Shown here piece by piece: positions 15,828 to 23,642 of a stretch of DNA of 64,000 bases. Both the position numbers and the translations under genes were made by a program. This DNA comes from Massilia sp. R2A-15 (lineage in GTDB: Bacteria > Pseudomonadota > Gammaproteobacteria > Burkholderiales > Burkholderiaceae_D), in contig NZ_CP131935.1 of the NCBI RefSeq assembly GCF_030704305.1, forward strand, positions 1,488,001 through 1,552,000, given 5' to 3'. The first letter of the stretch is position 1. Each line of letters begins with the position of its first letter. The notes beneath the pieces were generated by a model. That model searched no databases, was not told where the DNA came from, and saw only the letters and a program-made list of their open reading frames with translations.

Positions 15828-16994
15828 ATGAAATGCGCTTTGGTAGGCTCCCGTTTCTTTGCCGCTTCGGTGTTCGAGGCGCTGCGCAAGGAAGAGGGCA
15901 TCGAATTCACCAGCATCGTCGCACCCGCCGAGGATGACCGCCTGGCCGTCGCCGCGCGCGCCGCCGGAATCCCCGTCCATGTTCTCGCCAATCCCCGCAT
16001 CGTCCCCGCGGAAGCCATCGCCGAAGGCACCGACCTGATCATCGCCGCCCACACGCACGCGCGCGTGAGCGACGGCGCGCTGGCGCGCGCGCGCCTCGGC
16101 GGCGTCGGCTATCACCCCTCGCTGCTGCCGCGCCACCGCGGCATCGCCGCCGTCGAATGGACCATCCTCGAAGGCGACCCGGTCGCCGGCGGTTCGGTCT
16201 ACCACCTGGCCGACGGCTGGGACGCCGGCGCCATCGCCGCCCAGGACTGGTGCTTCGTACTCAAGGGCGAGACCGCGCGCGAACTATGGGAACGCGCGCT
16301 GGCGCCGATGGGCATCGCGCTGCTGTCGAAAGTGGTGCGCCAGGCCCGCGACGAGGGCGCCGTTCCGTCCTTCCCGCAGGATCCGCGCTTCGCCACCAAG
16401 GCCATGATGATCAAGCGTTCGCTGGTGCTGACCGAGGAAGAAACGCCGGCGCACGCGTCGCTGGTGGTGACCGTGATGGGCCCTGACCGGCACGGCATCG
16501 TCAACCTGCTGGCCGACCGCGCCCAGCGCTACAACGCCAACTGGGCGTCCAGCCGCATGACTCGCCTCGCGGGCGAATTCGCCGGCACCGTGCATTTCGA
16601 AGTCCCCCACGAACACGCCGACGCGCTGGCCGATTCGCTGCGCCAGCTCGAGTCGAGCGGGCTGAAAGTGGTGGTCGCCAGCAGCGCCGGCGCCATCGTG
16701 CCCGACGCGCTGCGCGGCTTCGAGCTGGAACTGGTCGGCGAGGACCGCGTCGGCATCGTCAGCCGCCTGACCCGGATGCTCGCCGAGCGCGGCATCAGCA
16801 TCGAGAACCTGCATACCGAGATCCTGCGCAGCGGCGTCTCGGGCAAGCAGACATTCAAAATCGGCGCGCACCTGCTGGTGCCGGCCGGACTGCCGGTGGA
16901 CGGCCTGCGCGCCGAACTGGGCGCGCTGGCCAGCGAAATGATGGTCGATATCGCACTGGACGAACGGCGCGCCGCCGGCGTCCGCCAACCCTAA
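15828..16994 (+). CDS. Formyl-THF hydrolase-like domain fused to two ACT domains
   Basis: 388 residues. Residues 1-195 are a formyltransferase-fold domain whose core GYHPSLLPRHRGIAAVEWT most resembles the hydrolase domain of 10-formyl-THF dehydrogenase: catalytic-type H96 and D132 (in WDAGAI) are present, while the Asn of the N-x-H motif in PurN and Fmt is Gly here. Residues about 210-285 (SLVVTVMGPDRHGIVNLLAD, SSRMTRLAGEFAG) and 297-377 (FELELVGEDRVGIVSRLTRM) are tandem ACT domains like those of GcvR. The domain order is the reverse of PurU (ACT then formyl hydrolase). It probably releases formate from 10-formyl-THF under amino acid control; not proven. The next gene, an aminotransferase, follows after 17 bases. 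Confidence 0.8.
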   Translation: MKCALVGSRFFAASVFEALRKEEGIEFTSIVAPAEDDRLAVAARAAGIPVHVLANPRIVPAEAIAEGTDLIIAAHTHARVSDGALARARLGGVGYHPSLLPRHRGIAAVEWTILEGDPVAGGSVYHLADGWDAGAIAAQDWCFVLKGETARELWERALAPMGIALLSKVVRQARDEGAVPSFPQDPRFATKAMMIKRSLVLTEEETPAHASLVVTVMGPDRHGIVNLLADRAQRYNANWASSRMTRLAGEFAGTVHFEVPHEHADALADSLRQLESSGLKVVVASSAGAIVPDALRGFELELVGEDRVGIVSRLTRMLAERGISIENLHTEILRSGVSGKQTFKIGAHLLVPAGLPVDGLRAELGALASEMMVDIALDERRAAGVRQP

Positions 16995-17011
16995 CTTACA
17001 AGAGGCGAACA

Positions 17012-18136
17012 ATGCCAGGACTCCTTCCCAACGTCGATCCGGATGGATTGCTCGAATATTCCGTGGTCTATTCCGACCGTGCGGTCAACCACATGTCGCA
17101 GTCGTTCCAGGGCGTGATGCGCGATATTTCGCGCACGCTCAAGCATGTCTACAAAGCGCATTCGGCCATCGTGGTGCCCGGCAGCGGCACCTTCGGCATG
17201 GAAGCGGTGGCGCGCCAGTTCGCCACCGGCAAGGAATGCCTGGTGATCCGCAACGGCTGGTTCAGCTACCGCTGGAGCCAGATTTTCGACATGGGCACCA
17301 TCCCGTCCGGCGCCACGGTGCTCAAGGCGCGGCCGGTGGAAGAGGGGCGCCAGGCGGCATTCGCTCCGCCGCCGATCGATGAAGTGGTGGCGTCGATTGC
17401 CAAGCATCGGCCGGCGGTGGTGTTCGCGCCGCACGTCGAAACATCGTCGGGCATCATCCTGCCGGACGACTACCTGCGCAAGGTGGCCGATGCAACGCAC
17501 GCGGCGGGCGGGCTGTTCGTCCTCGACTGCATCGCTTCCGGCACGATCTGGGTGGACATGGCGGCGACCGGCGTCGATGTGCTGATCAGCGCACCGCAGA
17601 AGGGCTGGAGCGGCTCACCATGCTGCGCGCTGGTCATGCTCAGCACCCTGGCGCGCGATCGCATCGACAGCACCACCAGCACCAGTTTCGCCTGCGACCT
17701 GCGCAAATGGCTGCAGATCATGGAAGCGTACGAGGGCGGCGGCTTCGCCTATCACGCGACCATGCCGACCGATGCGCTGGCCACGCTGCGCGACGTGATG
17801 AAGGAGACCGAGGACTACGGCTTCGACAAGGTGCGCGCGGAGCAGCAGGAACTGGGCGACCGGATTCGCGCGCTGCTGGCGCAAAAAGGCTACCGCAGCG
17901 TCGCCGCCAAGGGATTCGAGGCGCCGGGCGTGGTGGTCAGCTACACCGACGACGACGGCATCCAGTCGGCGAAGAAGTTCGTGCAGGCGGGCGTGCAGAT
18001 CGGCGCCGGCGTGCCGCTGCAGTGCGACGAGCCGGCCGACTTCAAGACCTTCCGCATCGGGCTGTTCGGGCTGGACAAGCTGCACAACGTGGAACGCACG
18101 GTGGCGATGTTTGCCGAGGCGCTCGGACGGGTTTAG
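17012..18136 (+). CDS. Class-V aminotransferase (alanine/serine-glyoxylate type)
   Basis: 374 residues, PLP fold type I class V. Landmarks: VVPGSGTFGMEAVARQF near residue 55, FAPHVETSSGIILP, the PLP-phenolate Asp in FVLDCIASGTIW, and the Schiff-base lysine K197 in SAPQKGWSGSP. The C-terminus has FRIGLFGLDKLHNV, usual for serine/alanine-glyoxylate aminotransferases, which make glycine or hydroxypyruvate. A ribosome site AGAGG lies 6-7 bases before the ATG. It forms a two-gene operon with the formyl-THF-hydrolase-ACT fusion, which links it to glycine/one-carbon balance. The substrate cannot be read from sequence. Confidence 0.87.
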   Translation: MPGLLPNVDPDGLLEYSVVYSDRAVNHMSQSFQGVMRDISRTLKHVYKAHSAIVVPGSGTFGMEAVARQFATGKECLVIRNGWFSYRWSQIFDMGTIPSGATVLKARPVEEGRQAAFAPPPIDEVVASIAKHRPAVVFAPHVETSSGIILPDDYLRKVADATHAAGGLFVLDCIASGTIWVDMAATGVDVLISAPQKGWSGSPCCALVMLSTLARDRIDSTTSTSFACDLRKWLQIMEAYEGGGFAYHATMPTDALATLRDVMKETEDYGFDKVRAEQQELGDRIRALLAQKGYRSVAAKGFEAPGVVVSYTDDDGIQSAKKFVQAGVQIGAGVPLQCDEPADFKTFRIGLFGLDKLHNVERTVAMFAEALGRV

Positions 18137-18140
18137 GTTT

Positions 18141-18247
18141 GTCGTTCCTGCGAAGGCAGGAACCCATACCCTCTGCGATCAGTGTGGGCAGGATTTCTTC
18201 CGCGAGGCCTCCAGCTCAGTATGGGTTCCTGCCTTCGCAGGAACGAC
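18141..18247. repeat. Inverted pair of REP elements between convergent genes
   Basis: Left arm 18141-18169 starts GTCGTTCCTGCGAAGGCAGG; right arm 18219-18247 is its exact inverse over 29 bases. Each arm is itself a palindrome (GTTCCTGC-GCAGGAAC type with a central TTCG/CGAA). The pair fills the whole space between two converging genes and could act as a bidirectional terminator. Confidence 0.8.
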
Positions 18248-18248
18248 A

Positions 18249-19640
18249 TCAAGGCGCCGCAGGGCGGATATTCTGGTTAGCGCGGAACAGGTTCTGCGGA
18301 TCGTACTTGGCCTTGATCGCTTCCAGCCGCGCGTAGTTCGGCCCGTACGCATCGGCGATGCGGTCCGATTCGTCCGCGGTCAGGAAGTTGATGTACACGC
18401 TGCCCGACGCATACGGCGCCGACATCTTGAAGAATTCGCGCGCCCAGGTGATGCAGGTGGAGTCTTCCGCTGGATCCTCCCAGCGCGTGTGCACGTTCAT
18501 CGCCCACAGCGCGCTGCGGTGCGGATACGCCGTCGCGGTCGCCGACGGCACGCTGGCCTGCCCGCCGATCAGCCCGAGGAAGATTTCGCAATTCGGCGAC
18601 GGCAGCTTGCCGGCGTAATCGACAATGACGTCGATCGCATCGTCGGTCAGCCGCTCGAAGTTGTGCGATTTCCAGTAGTTGCGCGCCCCCGGCGCCAGCA
18701 GGGGATCGAAGGCCTGTTGCCAGGCGGCGTAGGGCACGGCGCCGACATGTTCGCCCACCGGCTGGCCGAAGCCGCGCACCTTGTCGATCACACCCTGCAA
18801 TTCATCGGTTTTCTTTGGCGAGAACAGCGCGAGCGCGAGGATCTCCTTGCCGTGCCATTCGCCCGGCAGGAAGGGCAGCGGCGGCGCCTTGCGCAGCACG
18901 ACCCAGACCGACACATCGTCGCCCATCGTGTCGACCAGTTCGCGGTACTGCTTCAGTATCGACTTTGCCTGCGCCAGCGGGAACACGATCAGCCCGGCCG
19001 TCACTTCCGGCCCCACCGGATGCAGCGCGAACTCGAAGTTGGTCACCACGCCGAAATTGCCGCCGCCGCCGCGGATCGCCCAGAACAGGTCCGGTTCGTG
19101 GGTTTCGCTGATGTGAAGGCGCCGGCCGTCGGCGGTGACGATGTCGGCTGAAATCAGATTATCGACCGCCAGCCCGTACTTGCGGCTCAGCCAGCCAAAG
19201 CCGCCGCCGAGGGTCAGGCCGGCGACGCCGGTGGTGGAATTGATCCCCAGCGGCGTGGCCAGGCCGTATGCCTGCGCCTCGTGGTCGAAATCGCGCAGCG
19301 TGGCGCCGCCTTCGACGTAGGCGCGGCGCTTGGTGGGATCGATCTGCACCGAGCGCATCGCGGACAGGTCGATGACCAGGCCGTCGTCGCACAGTGCGCT
19401 GCCGGCGATATTGTGGCCGCCGCCGCGCACCGCCAGCGGCAACTTGCTGTCGCGGGCAAAATTGACTGCGGCCAGCACATCGGCGGGGCCGGCGCAGCGC
19501 ACGATCATCGCGGGGCGCTTGTCGATCATTGCATTCCAGATTTGCCGCGCCGAATCGTAGCCGGCATCGCCCGGCGACAGGATGCTGCCGCGCAGTTTGG
19601 TTCGAAAGTCGTTGACCTGGTCGGACGTCACGGTGTCCAT
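18249..19640 (-). CDS. Berberine-bridge-enzyme-like FAD-linked oxidoreductase
   Basis: 463 residues from ATG 19640, set by a strong GGGGAGGTG five bases upstream. The N-terminal FAD-binding PCMH domain has VRGGGHNIAGSALCDDG, where H76 is the expected covalent 8-alpha-histidyl-FAD residue, and LGGGFGWLSRKYGLAVDN. The cysteine used for a second flavin bond in bicovalent members is absent (the region reads INSTTGVAGLTLGGG), so single attachment is predicted. The C-terminus YDPQNLFRANQNI is the BBE tail. Such enzymes oxidise sugars, alcohols or alkaloid-like compounds using O2; the substrate is unknown. No signal peptide. It appears monocistronic. Confidence 0.9.
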   Translation of the reverse strand: MDTVTSDQVNDFRTKLRGSILSPGDAGYDSARQIWNAMIDKRPAMIVRCAGPADVLAAVNFARDSKLPLAVRGGGHNIAGSALCDDGLVIDLSAMRSVQIDPTKRRAYVEGGATLRDFDHEAQAYGLATPLGINSTTGVAGLTLGGGFGWLSRKYGLAVDNLISADIVTADGRRLHISETHEPDLFWAIRGGGGNFGVVTNFEFALHPVGPEVTAGLIVFPLAQAKSILKQYRELVDTMGDDVSVWVVLRKAPPLPFLPGEWHGKEILALALFSPKKTDELQGVIDKVRGFGQPVGEHVGAVPYAAWQQAFDPLLAPGARNYWKSHNFERLTDDAIDVIVDYAGKLPSPNCEIFLGLIGGQASVPSATATAYPHRSALWAMNVHTRWEDPAEDSTCITWAREFFKMSAPYASGSVYINFLTADESDRIADAYGPNYARLEAIKAKYDPQNLFRANQNIRPAAP

Positions 19641-19717
19641 CTCGCACCTCCCCATTTTTGGATCACTGTTTTCATCATAGTGAGCGAAGGCGTGGATGCA
19701 AGGGAGACGGAACTTCG

Positions 19718-19813
19718 AGCCTGTCGTACCTGCGCAGGCAGGTACCCATGCTGAGCGGGATCAGGTAGACGCTTGTTCAGTATAGGTACCTGCCTCCGCA
19801 GGTACGACAGGCT
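19718..19813. repeat. Inverted pair of REP elements (GTACCTGC type)
   Basis: Left arm 19718-19754 (AGCCTGTCGTACCTGCGCAG...) and right arm 19777-19813 (...GCAGGTACGACAGGCT) are inverse repeats over 37 bases with a few mismatches. They lie just beyond the kefC stop (19819) and upstream of the FAD oxidase start. Confidence 0.8.
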
Positions 19814-19818
19814 AACTG

Positions 19819-21636
19819 CTATTGCAGCTTGTCGCCGTCGTTCCAGTTGTTTTTTTCTTCCTCCAGCGCGGCAAGGTCGCGCGCGAACATTTCGTTGAGC
19901 TCGTCGCGCGACTGCCGCGCCATCGAAATGAATTGCTCCTGGTCCTTGTAGTAGGGATAGACCGAGTGCAGGCTCTGGATGTTGTGCAGCCTGAACTTCT
20001 GCGCTGCCTGGCGCGCGCGATAGGCGCCGAAACCGAGGTGGCGCAGCACGCTCTGGCCTAGCTGCAGCGCCGACTCGAACGTCTCGCGCTCGATGATAGT
20101 CACGCCGCGGTCCATCAGGTCGTACAGATGCGACACGTTGCGCGCCCGCGCCATGATCTTCAGGTCGGGGAAGTTGCGCCGCACCGCGTCCACCAGCGCC
20201 AGGCTGTCCTCCACGCTGTCGACCGCCACCACTAGTGCGCGCGCCTTGCCTGCGCCGGCCGCGGTCAGCAGGTCGACCCGCGTCGCGTCGCCGTAGAAGA
20301 CCTTCAGGCCGAATTTGCGCAGCAGCTCGATCTGGTCCGGGTCGTGGTCGAGCACCGTCAGCGCAATCTGGTTGGCGCGCAGCAGGCGCCCGACGATCTG
20401 GCCGAAGCGTCCGAAGCCGGCGATGATCACGTGGTCTTCCTGGGTTTCGATGATGTCGGCCGGCCGCTTCTTCGCTTCGCGCCAGCGCGGCGCCAGCACG
20501 CGGTCGTGCAGCAGCAGGAGCAGCGGCGTGGCCACCATCGACAGCGCGACGACCACCACCAGGATCGACGCCACCTCCGCCGTGAATACCTTCGCCGTCT
20601 CCGCCGCGCCGAACACGACGAAGGCGAACTCGCCGCCCTGCGACAGCAGGAACGCGAACAGCGCCTGCTGGCTGCGCGGCACCGCGAACCGCTTGCTCAA
20701 TCCGTACAGCACCGCGATCTTGATCGCCAAAAAGCCCGCGACCAGCATCAGGATCAGGCCGGGCCGCGCGAAGAACACGCCGAAATCGACCGACATGCCG
20801 ACGGCGATGAAGAACAGGCCAAGCAGCAGGCCCTTGAACGGTTCGAGATCCGATTCCAGCGCGTGGCGGTATTCGGAGTCGGCCAGCAGCACGCCGGCCA
20901 TGAAGGAGCCGAGCGCCATCGACATGCCGATCCACTGCATCAGCAGCGCGATGGAGATCACCAGCAGCAGCGCGAACGAGGTGAAGATTTCGCGCATGCC
21001 GGTCTTGGCGATGGCGCGCAGGATAGGCCGCAGCAGGTAGCGCCCGCCCAGCACCAGCGCGACCAGCGTGACGGCGATGCGCGCGCCGCCCAGCCAGCCT
21101 TTCTCGCTGCCCTCGGCCGCCGCCACGCCGAGCACCGGGACGATGGCGATCATCGGGATGGCGGCGATGTCCTGGAACAGCAGGATCGAGAAGGCCGCCG
21201 ATCCGGTGGGTGTGTTGCGCAGGTTGCGTTCGTCCAGCGTGGCCAGCGCGATGGCGGTGGACGACAGCGACAGCCCCAGCGCGGCGATCAGCGCCACTTT
21301 CCAGTCCACGCCAAGCAGCATCGCGGCGCCGGCCAGCGCGGCGGCAACGCCGGCCACCTGGGCGCCGCCCCAGCCGAAGATCGGGCGGCGCAGCGACCAC
21401 AGTCGCTTCGGCTCGAGTTCCAGCCCGATCATGAACAGCAGCAGCACGACGCCGAATTCGGAGAAGTGCAGGATGTCCTCGACTTCGACCACCAGTTTCA
21501 GGCCCCACGGGCCGATGGCGATGCCGGCCAGCAGGTAGCCCAGCACGGCGCCCAGGCCGAAGCGCTTGGCGACCGGCACCGCGATCACCGCGGCGGCCAG
21601 GTACACCAGCGCGTTGATCAGCAGGCTATGTTCCAT
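19819..21636 (-). CDS. kefC: Glutathione-regulated-type K+/H+ antiporter (KefB/KefC)
   Basis: 605 residues. The N-terminal CPA2 antiporter domain (about 1-380, 12 or so helices) contains GYLLAGIAIGPWGLKLV, LLLFMIGLELEPKRLW and the LFQDIAAIPMIAIVP region with its functional Asp. The C-terminal cytosolic half has an RCK/TrkA-N NAD-binding fold (HVIIAGFGRFGQIVGRLL, then GLKVFYGDATRVDLLTAAG). In E. coli Kef channels are held shut by glutathione and opened by its adducts, protecting against electrophiles through K+ loss and acidification. ATG 21636 lies inside the end of the upstream kefF-like gene (11-base overlap), the same arrangement as kefFC in enterics. The tail is rich in Asp, Glu and Asn. 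Confidence 0.93.
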   Translation of the reverse strand: MEHSLLINALVYLAAAVIAVPVAKRFGLGAVLGYLLAGIAIGPWGLKLVVEVEDILHFSEFGVVLLLFMIGLELEPKRLWSLRRPIFGWGGAQVAGVAAALAGAAMLLGVDWKVALIAALGLSLSSTAIALATLDERNLRNTPTGSAAFSILLFQDIAAIPMIAIVPVLGVAAAEGSEKGWLGGARIAVTLVALVLGGRYLLRPILRAIAKTGMREIFTSFALLLVISIALLMQWIGMSMALGSFMAGVLLADSEYRHALESDLEPFKGLLLGLFFIAVGMSVDFGVFFARPGLILMLVAGFLAIKIAVLYGLSKRFAVPRSQQALFAFLLSQGGEFAFVVFGAAETAKVFTAEVASILVVVVALSMVATPLLLLLHDRVLAPRWREAKKRPADIIETQEDHVIIAGFGRFGQIVGRLLRANQIALTVLDHDPDQIELLRKFGLKVFYGDATRVDLLTAAGAGKARALVVAVDSVEDSLALVDAVRRNFPDLKIMARARNVSHLYDLMDRGVTIIERETFESALQLGQSVLRHLGFGAYRARQAAQKFRLHNIQSLHSVYPYYKDQEQFISMARQSRDELNEMFARDLAALEEEKNNWNDGDKLQ

Positions 21637-22183
21637 CGTCGCCCAAGGTGAGAGGATGCCCGGCCAGCTGCCGCAGGCGCGCGCCGAGGCGTCCGATATG
21701 GGCCTCGACCGCGGCGCCATCGACATCGTGCGCGCCGTGCAGCACGAGCGGCTCCAGCCACTGCATGCCGCAGGCCGCGGCGATCTGCTCGAAGGGCGCA
21801 AGGAAGTCGGCAAACGGACGTCCCTGGCGCGCGCCCGGCGCAAAGTCGGCGGCGCCGGCGCCGGTGCTGGTCACCACCCAGAAGCGCCGGCCCTGCGCCC
21901 GCGGCGCGGCGGACCAGGCGTCGCGCAGCACCACGTCAAGCCACTCCTTCAGCAGCGCCGGCATGCTGTACCACTGCAGCGGGAACAGGAACACCAGCGC
22001 GCCGGCCTTCGCCAGCAGCGCGTGCTCGCGCGCCGGGTCGATGTAGAAGTCGGGGTAGCTTTCGTACAGATCATGCAGGTAGACGCCCTCCACCAGCCGC
22101 GCGGCATCGGCCAGCCGGCGGTTCACGCGCGACAGGTGCGGCGCCGCGTGGGCGAACAGGACCAGGACGCGGTTCGGATCCAT
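21626..22183 (-). CDS. kefF: KefF-like NAD(P)H quinone reductase, ancillary to KefC
   Basis: 185 residues, a flavodoxin-like fold: MDPNRVLVLFAHAAPHLSRVN for the phosphate-binding loop, LYESYPDFYID, FLFPLQWYSMPALLKEWLD around the flavin, and WVVTSTGA. This is the pattern of KefF/KefG/MdaB-type FMN or FAD quinone reductases that bind the Kef channel and raise its activity. It overlaps kefC by 11 bases and starts 3 bases after the stop of the preceding aminotransferase gene, so the three are one transcript. Confidence 0.9.
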   Translation of the reverse strand: MDPNRVLVLFAHAAPHLSRVNRRLADAARLVEGVYLHDLYESYPDFYIDPAREHALLAKAGALVFLFPLQWYSMPALLKEWLDVVLRDAWSAAPRAQGRRFWVVTSTGAGAADFAPGARQGRPFADFLAPFEQIAAACGMQWLEPLVLHGAHDVDGAAVEAHIGRLGARLRQLAGHPLTLGDDGT

Positions 22184-22186
22184 GTG

Positions 22187-23380
22187 TCAGGCCGCGCGCC
22201 GGTTCGATGCGGCCAGTTCTGCAATCGCCGCCACTAGCGCATCGAGCTCGCCGGTGCCGATGTACAGGTGCGGCGTGACGCGCACCGCCTGTCCGCTGTC
22301 GGCGATGTCGCGCACCACGGTGAAGATGCGGTGGCGCGCCATCAGGTGTGCCACGACCTGCGCCGCCGGGATGCCGTCGATGGCGAAGGCGGCGATCGCG
22401 CACGAGCGCTCGGACGCGCGCGGCGTCAGGATGCGCACGCCGGGCAGGCCGCGCACGCGGTCGAGCCAGTACTGGGTCAGGTAGCGCAGGCGCGCTTCCT
22501 TGTTGCGCGCACCGATGGCGTGGTGAAAGGCGAGGGCGTCTTCGACGGCCAGGATCGGCGCCGGCGGCACGGTGCCGACGTGGCCAAGCTTGCGGATGTC
22601 GCCCGCATCGGGCCGCACGTCGCCGAACAGGGGCGCGATATCGACGATCCGCTCGCGGCGGATGTACAGCAACCCGACCCCGAGCGGGGCGCCGAGCCAC
22701 TTGTGCAGGTTGACCCCGACGAAGTCCGCGCCCAGCTCGGCCAGCCGGTAATCGAGGTGGGCGAACGAGTGGGCCGCATCGACCATCACGTCGATGCCGT
22801 GGCGGCGCGCCATCGCGGCGATCTTCTGCACCGGCATGATCTGGCCGGTGCGATGCCACAGGTGCGTCACCAGCAGCACCTGCGTGCGCGGCGTGATCGC
22901 CTGCTCGTAGATGTCCACGATCTGCTCGTCGCTGTCGGGATCGAGGGGCAGGCGCACGCGAATGAGTTCAAGCTGCTTGCGCGCCGCGACCATCTCGAGG
23001 GTGTCGATGACGCTGTCGTAGTCGTGGTCCGCCATCAGCACGGCGTCGCCCGCGGCGAACGGATAGCCCTGGATCAGGATGTTGAGCGACTCCATCAGGT
23101 TGCGCGTGATGTGCAGTTCGTCCGGCGCCGCGCCGGTGAACTCGGCCAGAAGGCGCATGACGTTGGCGAGTCGCTCGGGGAAGCGCACGCGCAGGAAGTA
23201 GGAATTTTCGCGATTGAGCTCGGCCTGGTAGCGCTGGAAGGCCTCGTGCACGGGCGTCGCCTGCACGCCGAAGAAGCCGTTTTCGAGGTTGATGAAATCG
23301 GGCGACACCGCGTACCGGGCGCGCACCGCGGCCCAGTGGGTTTCGTCGTCGGGCGCAATCGGGGCGGGCGGCAGCGGCAA
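22187..23380 (-). CDS. Class-V aminotransferase (isopenicillin N epimerase/cysteine desulfurase-like)
   Basis: About 397 residues if translation starts at TTG 23380, which has AGGAG at 6-base spacing; a TTG two codons earlier abuts the same element and is less likely. The chain has FINLENGFFGVQATPVHEAF, ITRNLMESLNILIQGY, VMVDAAHSFAHLDY with the PLP-pyridine Asp, and the Schiff-base lysine in VGVNLHKWLGAPLGVG. These fit the IPN-epimerase-like branch of the cysteine desulfurase superfamily. No desulfurase-type catalytic Cys loop is evident. The gene leads an operon with kefF and kefC, so a role in thiol or electrophile metabolism is possible, but the substrate is unknown. Confidence 0.85.
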   Translation of the reverse strand: MPLPPAPIAPDDETHWAAVRARYAVSPDFINLENGFFGVQATPVHEAFQRYQAELNRENSYFLRVRFPERLANVMRLLAEFTGAAPDELHITRNLMESLNILIQGYPFAAGDAVLMADHDYDSVIDTLEMVAARKQLELIRVRLPLDPDSDEQIVDIYEQAITPRTQVLLVTHLWHRTGQIMPVQKIAAMARRHGIDVMVDAAHSFAHLDYRLAELGADFVGVNLHKWLGAPLGVGLLYIRRERIVDIAPLFGDVRPDAGDIRKLGHVGTVPPAPILAVEDALAFHHAIGARNKEARLRYLTQYWLDRVRGLPGVRILTPRASERSCAIAAFAIDGIPAAQVVAHLMARHRIFTVVRDIADSGQAVRVTPHLYIGTGELDALVAAIAELAASNRRAA

Positions 23381-23455
23381 GTTCAACTCCTGTAACGAAG
23401 AGATGGGATAGCAAATAATATCCTACCAAGCCGCGCCCGCCGTCCAATATGAAAT

Positions 23456-23537
23456 GGGGTCAGGTCCGCAGGACCAGACCCCGCTGGTGCCGGCGCCGCG
23501 TCACGAAGCCGGGGTCAGGTCCGGCGGACCTGACCCC
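23456..23537. repeat. Two 27-bp GGGGTCAGGTCC palindromes
   Basis: Copies at 23456-23482 and 23511-23537, separated by a GCCGGCGCCGCGTCACGAAG-type spacer whose variant also occurs at 46.23 kb. They sit between the divergent aminotransferase and Nramp-like genes. Confidence 0.7.
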
Positions 23538-23642
23538 CAGCCCTTGGGCCGCGGCTATTAAAACTTGGTTAGCAAGCGCACAGTCGAGCGCTCCGCAAGG
23601 AGTTAAGGTGTTGCGTGATAGCCATTTTTGAGTTGGAGCGCC

